Origin: an uncultured Collinsella sp.
GTDB lineage: Bacteria; Actinomycetota; Coriobacteriia; Coriobacteriales; Coriobacteriaceae
Assembly: GCA_958421035.1 (NCBI GenBank)
Contig: CATZKS010000100.1
Coordinates: 1-7,927 of the forward strand
Direction: 5' to 3'
Length of the DNA stretch: 7,927 nt
A program made the position numbers and the translations under genes. Under the pieces are notes generated by a model. That model did not search any database. It had not been told where the DNA came from and saw only the letters and a list, made by a program, of their open reading frames with translations. Each line of letters starts with the position of its first letter. Position 1 is the first letter of the stretch. Below, piece after piece: positions 6,988 through 7,927 of this stretch.

Positions 6988-7578
6988 ATGACCGAGATGT
7001 CCGAGCCTACGATCCGCCTGGCGACGCCCGAAGACGCACCGGCGTTGCTTGCCATCTATGAGCCGTATGTGCGCCAGACGGCGATTACCTGCGAATACGA
7101 GGTGCCGAGCGTTGAGGAGTTCGCCGGGCGCATCGAGCGTACGCTCAAGCGCTATCCGTATTTGGTGATGGAGTTGGACGGGCGTCCGGTAGGCTATGCC
7201 TACGTGAGTCCGCTTAACAGCCGCGAGGCGTACGACTGGTCGGTCGAGACGTCGATCTACCTGGCGCGCGATGTACGCCACGGCGGGCTGGGCCGCAAGC
7301 TGCACGATGCGCTCAAGCAATGCCTGATCGCGATGGGCATCACCAACATGTGCGCGCTCATTGCCGTGCCGCACGATAAGGACGACGAGTGCCTGACGCA
7401 CAACAGCCAGGATTTCCATGCCCATATGGGATATCGCCTGGTGGGCACCTTCGACCGCTGCGCCCAAAAGTTCGGCCGCTGGTACGACATGTGCTGGATG
7501 GAGCTGGTCCTAGCCGAGCGCACACCCAACCAACCCAAACCAACCTGGTTCCCCGACCTTCCCAAACCTACCATTTAG
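6988..7578 (+). CDS. GNAT N-acetyltransferase, phosphinothricin-acetyltransferase-like
   Basis: The 196-residue protein has a GNAT fold and should transfer acetyl from acetyl-CoA to an amine. It starts with IRLATPEDAPALLAIYEPYV, typical of the phosphinothricin acetyltransferase-like group, followed by VGYAYVSPLNSREAYDWSVE. The acetyl-CoA loop is R97-H-G-G100-L-G102, fitting R-x-x-G-x-G. The C-terminal part, HMGYRLVGTFDRCAQKFGRWYDMCWMELVL, also matches the group. The true substrate is unknown: many relatives act on methionine derivatives or other amino acids rather than the herbicide. The domain ends near residue 177. The last 19 residues (178-196) are a tail with six prolines and two PKPT motifs, encoded by a near-repeat CCCAAACCWACC (7534-7545 and 7561-7572). 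The gene follows a strong terminator and probably uses its own promoter. Confidence 0.92.
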   Translation: MTEMSEPTIRLATPEDAPALLAIYEPYVRQTAITCEYEVPSVEEFAGRIERTLKRYPYLVMELDGRPVGYAYVSPLNSREAYDWSVETSIYLARDVRHGGLGRKLHDALKQCLIAMGITNMCALIAVPHDKDDECLTHNSQDFHAHMGYRLVGTFDRCAQKFGRWYDMCWMELVLAERTPNQPKPTWFPDLPKPTI

Positions 7579-7663
7579 GGACAGGTTTATTTTGGCTGCT
7601 TTGTAGCGTCAATCCACCGCGAGAAGTACGGATTCACGCGTCTTTTGATGCGGATGGGCTTAA

Positions 7664-7697
7664 TTTGGCTTCGATTTGGGTCCGTTTGGCTTCGATT
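7664..7697. repeat. Direct repeat TTTGGCTTCGATT, period 21 bp
   Basis: The 13-mer TTTGGCTTCGATT occurs at 7664-7676 and at 7685-7697 without mismatch, a spacing of two helical turns. A partial match, TTTGGCT, is at 7591-7597. The second copy ends five bases before the 123-bp palindromic element. It may be a protein-binding pair or a decayed tandem duplication. Confidence 0.6.
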
Positions 7698-7701
7698 CGA
7701 A

Positions 7702-7824
7702 CTAAGTGAGTAGACTTTTTGGCGCAGGTCGAGCACAAGGCGTATCTGCCTTAGTAAAACCGCAGGTCACAGAGGTGACAGTTTTTGGTGTGCTCGACAG
7801 GTCACGAAAAGTCTACTCACTTAG
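7702..7824. repeat. 123-bp nested palindromic element with perfect 18-bp terminal inverted repeats
   Basis: CTAAGTGAGTAGACTTTT (7702-7719) is the exact reverse complement of 7807-7824. Inside, GTCGAGCAC (7728-7736) pairs exactly with GTGCTCGAC (7790-7798), and both stems share the same centre (7763), so they form one long arm with a symmetrical 8/8-base internal loop. The top carries two more hairpins: AAGGC (7737-7741) with GCCTT (7748-7752), and AAAAC (7756-7760) plus GTCAC (7766-7770) with GTGAC (7775-7779) plus GTTTT (7781-7785), loop AGAG. Single strands could therefore fold into a branched, cruciform-like shape. CAGGTC recurs three times (7725, 7763, 7798). It has no coding capacity. 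It could be a MITE or other intergenic palindrome, a structured RNA, or a recombination site. No target duplication is evident beside it. Confidence 0.75.
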
Positions 7825-7879
7825 ATTTGCGGTACTGGATATTCTGAGCAGGAACAGTTGAGCTTGGACGGCGCGTATT

Positions 7880-7912
7880 GCCAGGCGATGTTGGCATTTG
7901 TGCCATGCTGGC
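7880..7912. repeat. Two-part hairpin near the window end
   Basis: TGGCA (7892-7896) pairs with TGCCA (7901-7905) around loop TTTG, and outside it GCCAG (7880-7884) pairs with CTGGC (7908-7912), with an uneven internal loop. No T-run follows on either side, so it is not a typical terminator. It may belong to the control region of a gene to the right of the window. Confidence 0.4.
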
Positions 7913-7927
7913 TTGAGAATTAATAAA

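Larger units (their letters stand above)
7579..7927. other. Gene-free stretch after the acetyltransferase gene
   Basis: No credible coding region lies on either strand in these 349 bases: open frames are short and lack ribosome sites and protein motifs. It is less GC-rich than the genes to its left. It contains a 21-bp-period direct repeat (7664-7697), the 123-bp nested palindrome (7702-7824), a smaller hairpin (7880-7912) and an AT-rich end (TTGAGAATTAATAAA). No convincing terminator for the acetyltransferase gene is seen. Confidence 0.7.

Noticed and set aside
7564..7594. AAACCT/AGGTTT hairpin followed by ATTTTGG as a terminator of the acetyltransferase gene
   Set aside because: Weak A/T stem with a 13-base loop that includes the stop codon, and no proper T-run.
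7702..7824. Integron attC site
   Set aside because: Size and fold are similar, but the RYYYAAC/GTTRRRY core ends are not present at the arms and no integrase is visible.
7824..7905. 27-codon minus-strand open frame starting at 7905
   Set aside because: No ribosome site and no motif; it ends inside the palindrome arm.
1..7927. CRISPR array, tRNA or rRNA genes
   Set aside because: No regularly spaced identical repeats with unique spacers, no tRNA cloverleaf with a T-loop motif, and no rRNA-like stretch seen on either strand.

Overview
The window looks like chromosomal DNA from a high-GC Gram-positive bacterium. Gene content, strong G/C third positions and AGGAGG-like ribosome sites suit Actinomycetota, and my best guess is Coriobacteriia of the Collinsella type. 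That is an inference from style, not proof. It holds four complete plus-strand genes, one truncated minus-strand gene, and two gene-free stretches (about 400 and 350 bases) rich in symmetrical DNA.

Layout. (1) Positions 1-886, minus strand: the N-terminal 295 residues of an AAA_14/DUF4143-type ATPase, cut by the window edge. It is visibly less GC-rich than the rest and is probably accessory DNA. (2) 887-1286: a divergent intergenic region with four small hairpins, an array of related 15-bp dyads (TTRC-N7-GYAA; two strong copies 23 bp apart, one good outlying copy and one degenerate copy), and a terminator-like hairpin just before mfd. (3) 1287-6910: a probable operon of mfd (transcription-repair coupling factor), a PAP2-family membrane phosphatase and a PLP-dependent threonine-aldolase-family enzyme, with gaps of 56 and 45 bases. 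It ends at a very strong intrinsic terminator (6929-6971). (4) 6988-7578: a GNAT acetyltransferase of the phosphinothricin-acetyltransferase-like group. Its ribosome site begins within three bases of the terminator T-run, and a good candidate promoter lies inside the end of the aldolase gene, so the terminator hairpin may be this gene's own 5' leader. (5) 7579-7927: no gene, but a 123-bp element (7702-7824) bounded by perfect 18-bp inverted repeats, with a second co-centred stem and two internal hairpins. It could be a MITE-like element or a structured RNA.

How the genes relate. Mfd is housekeeping DNA repair. The phosphatase and aldolase are probably co-transcribed with it, but nothing visible ties their biochemistry to repair. 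The acetyltransferase appears to be a separate unit. No known defence system, CRISPR array, tRNA or rRNA is visible. The parts that the genes do not explain are the 15-bp dyad array, the 123-bp nested palindrome and the terminator-then-ribosome-site arrangement before two genes.
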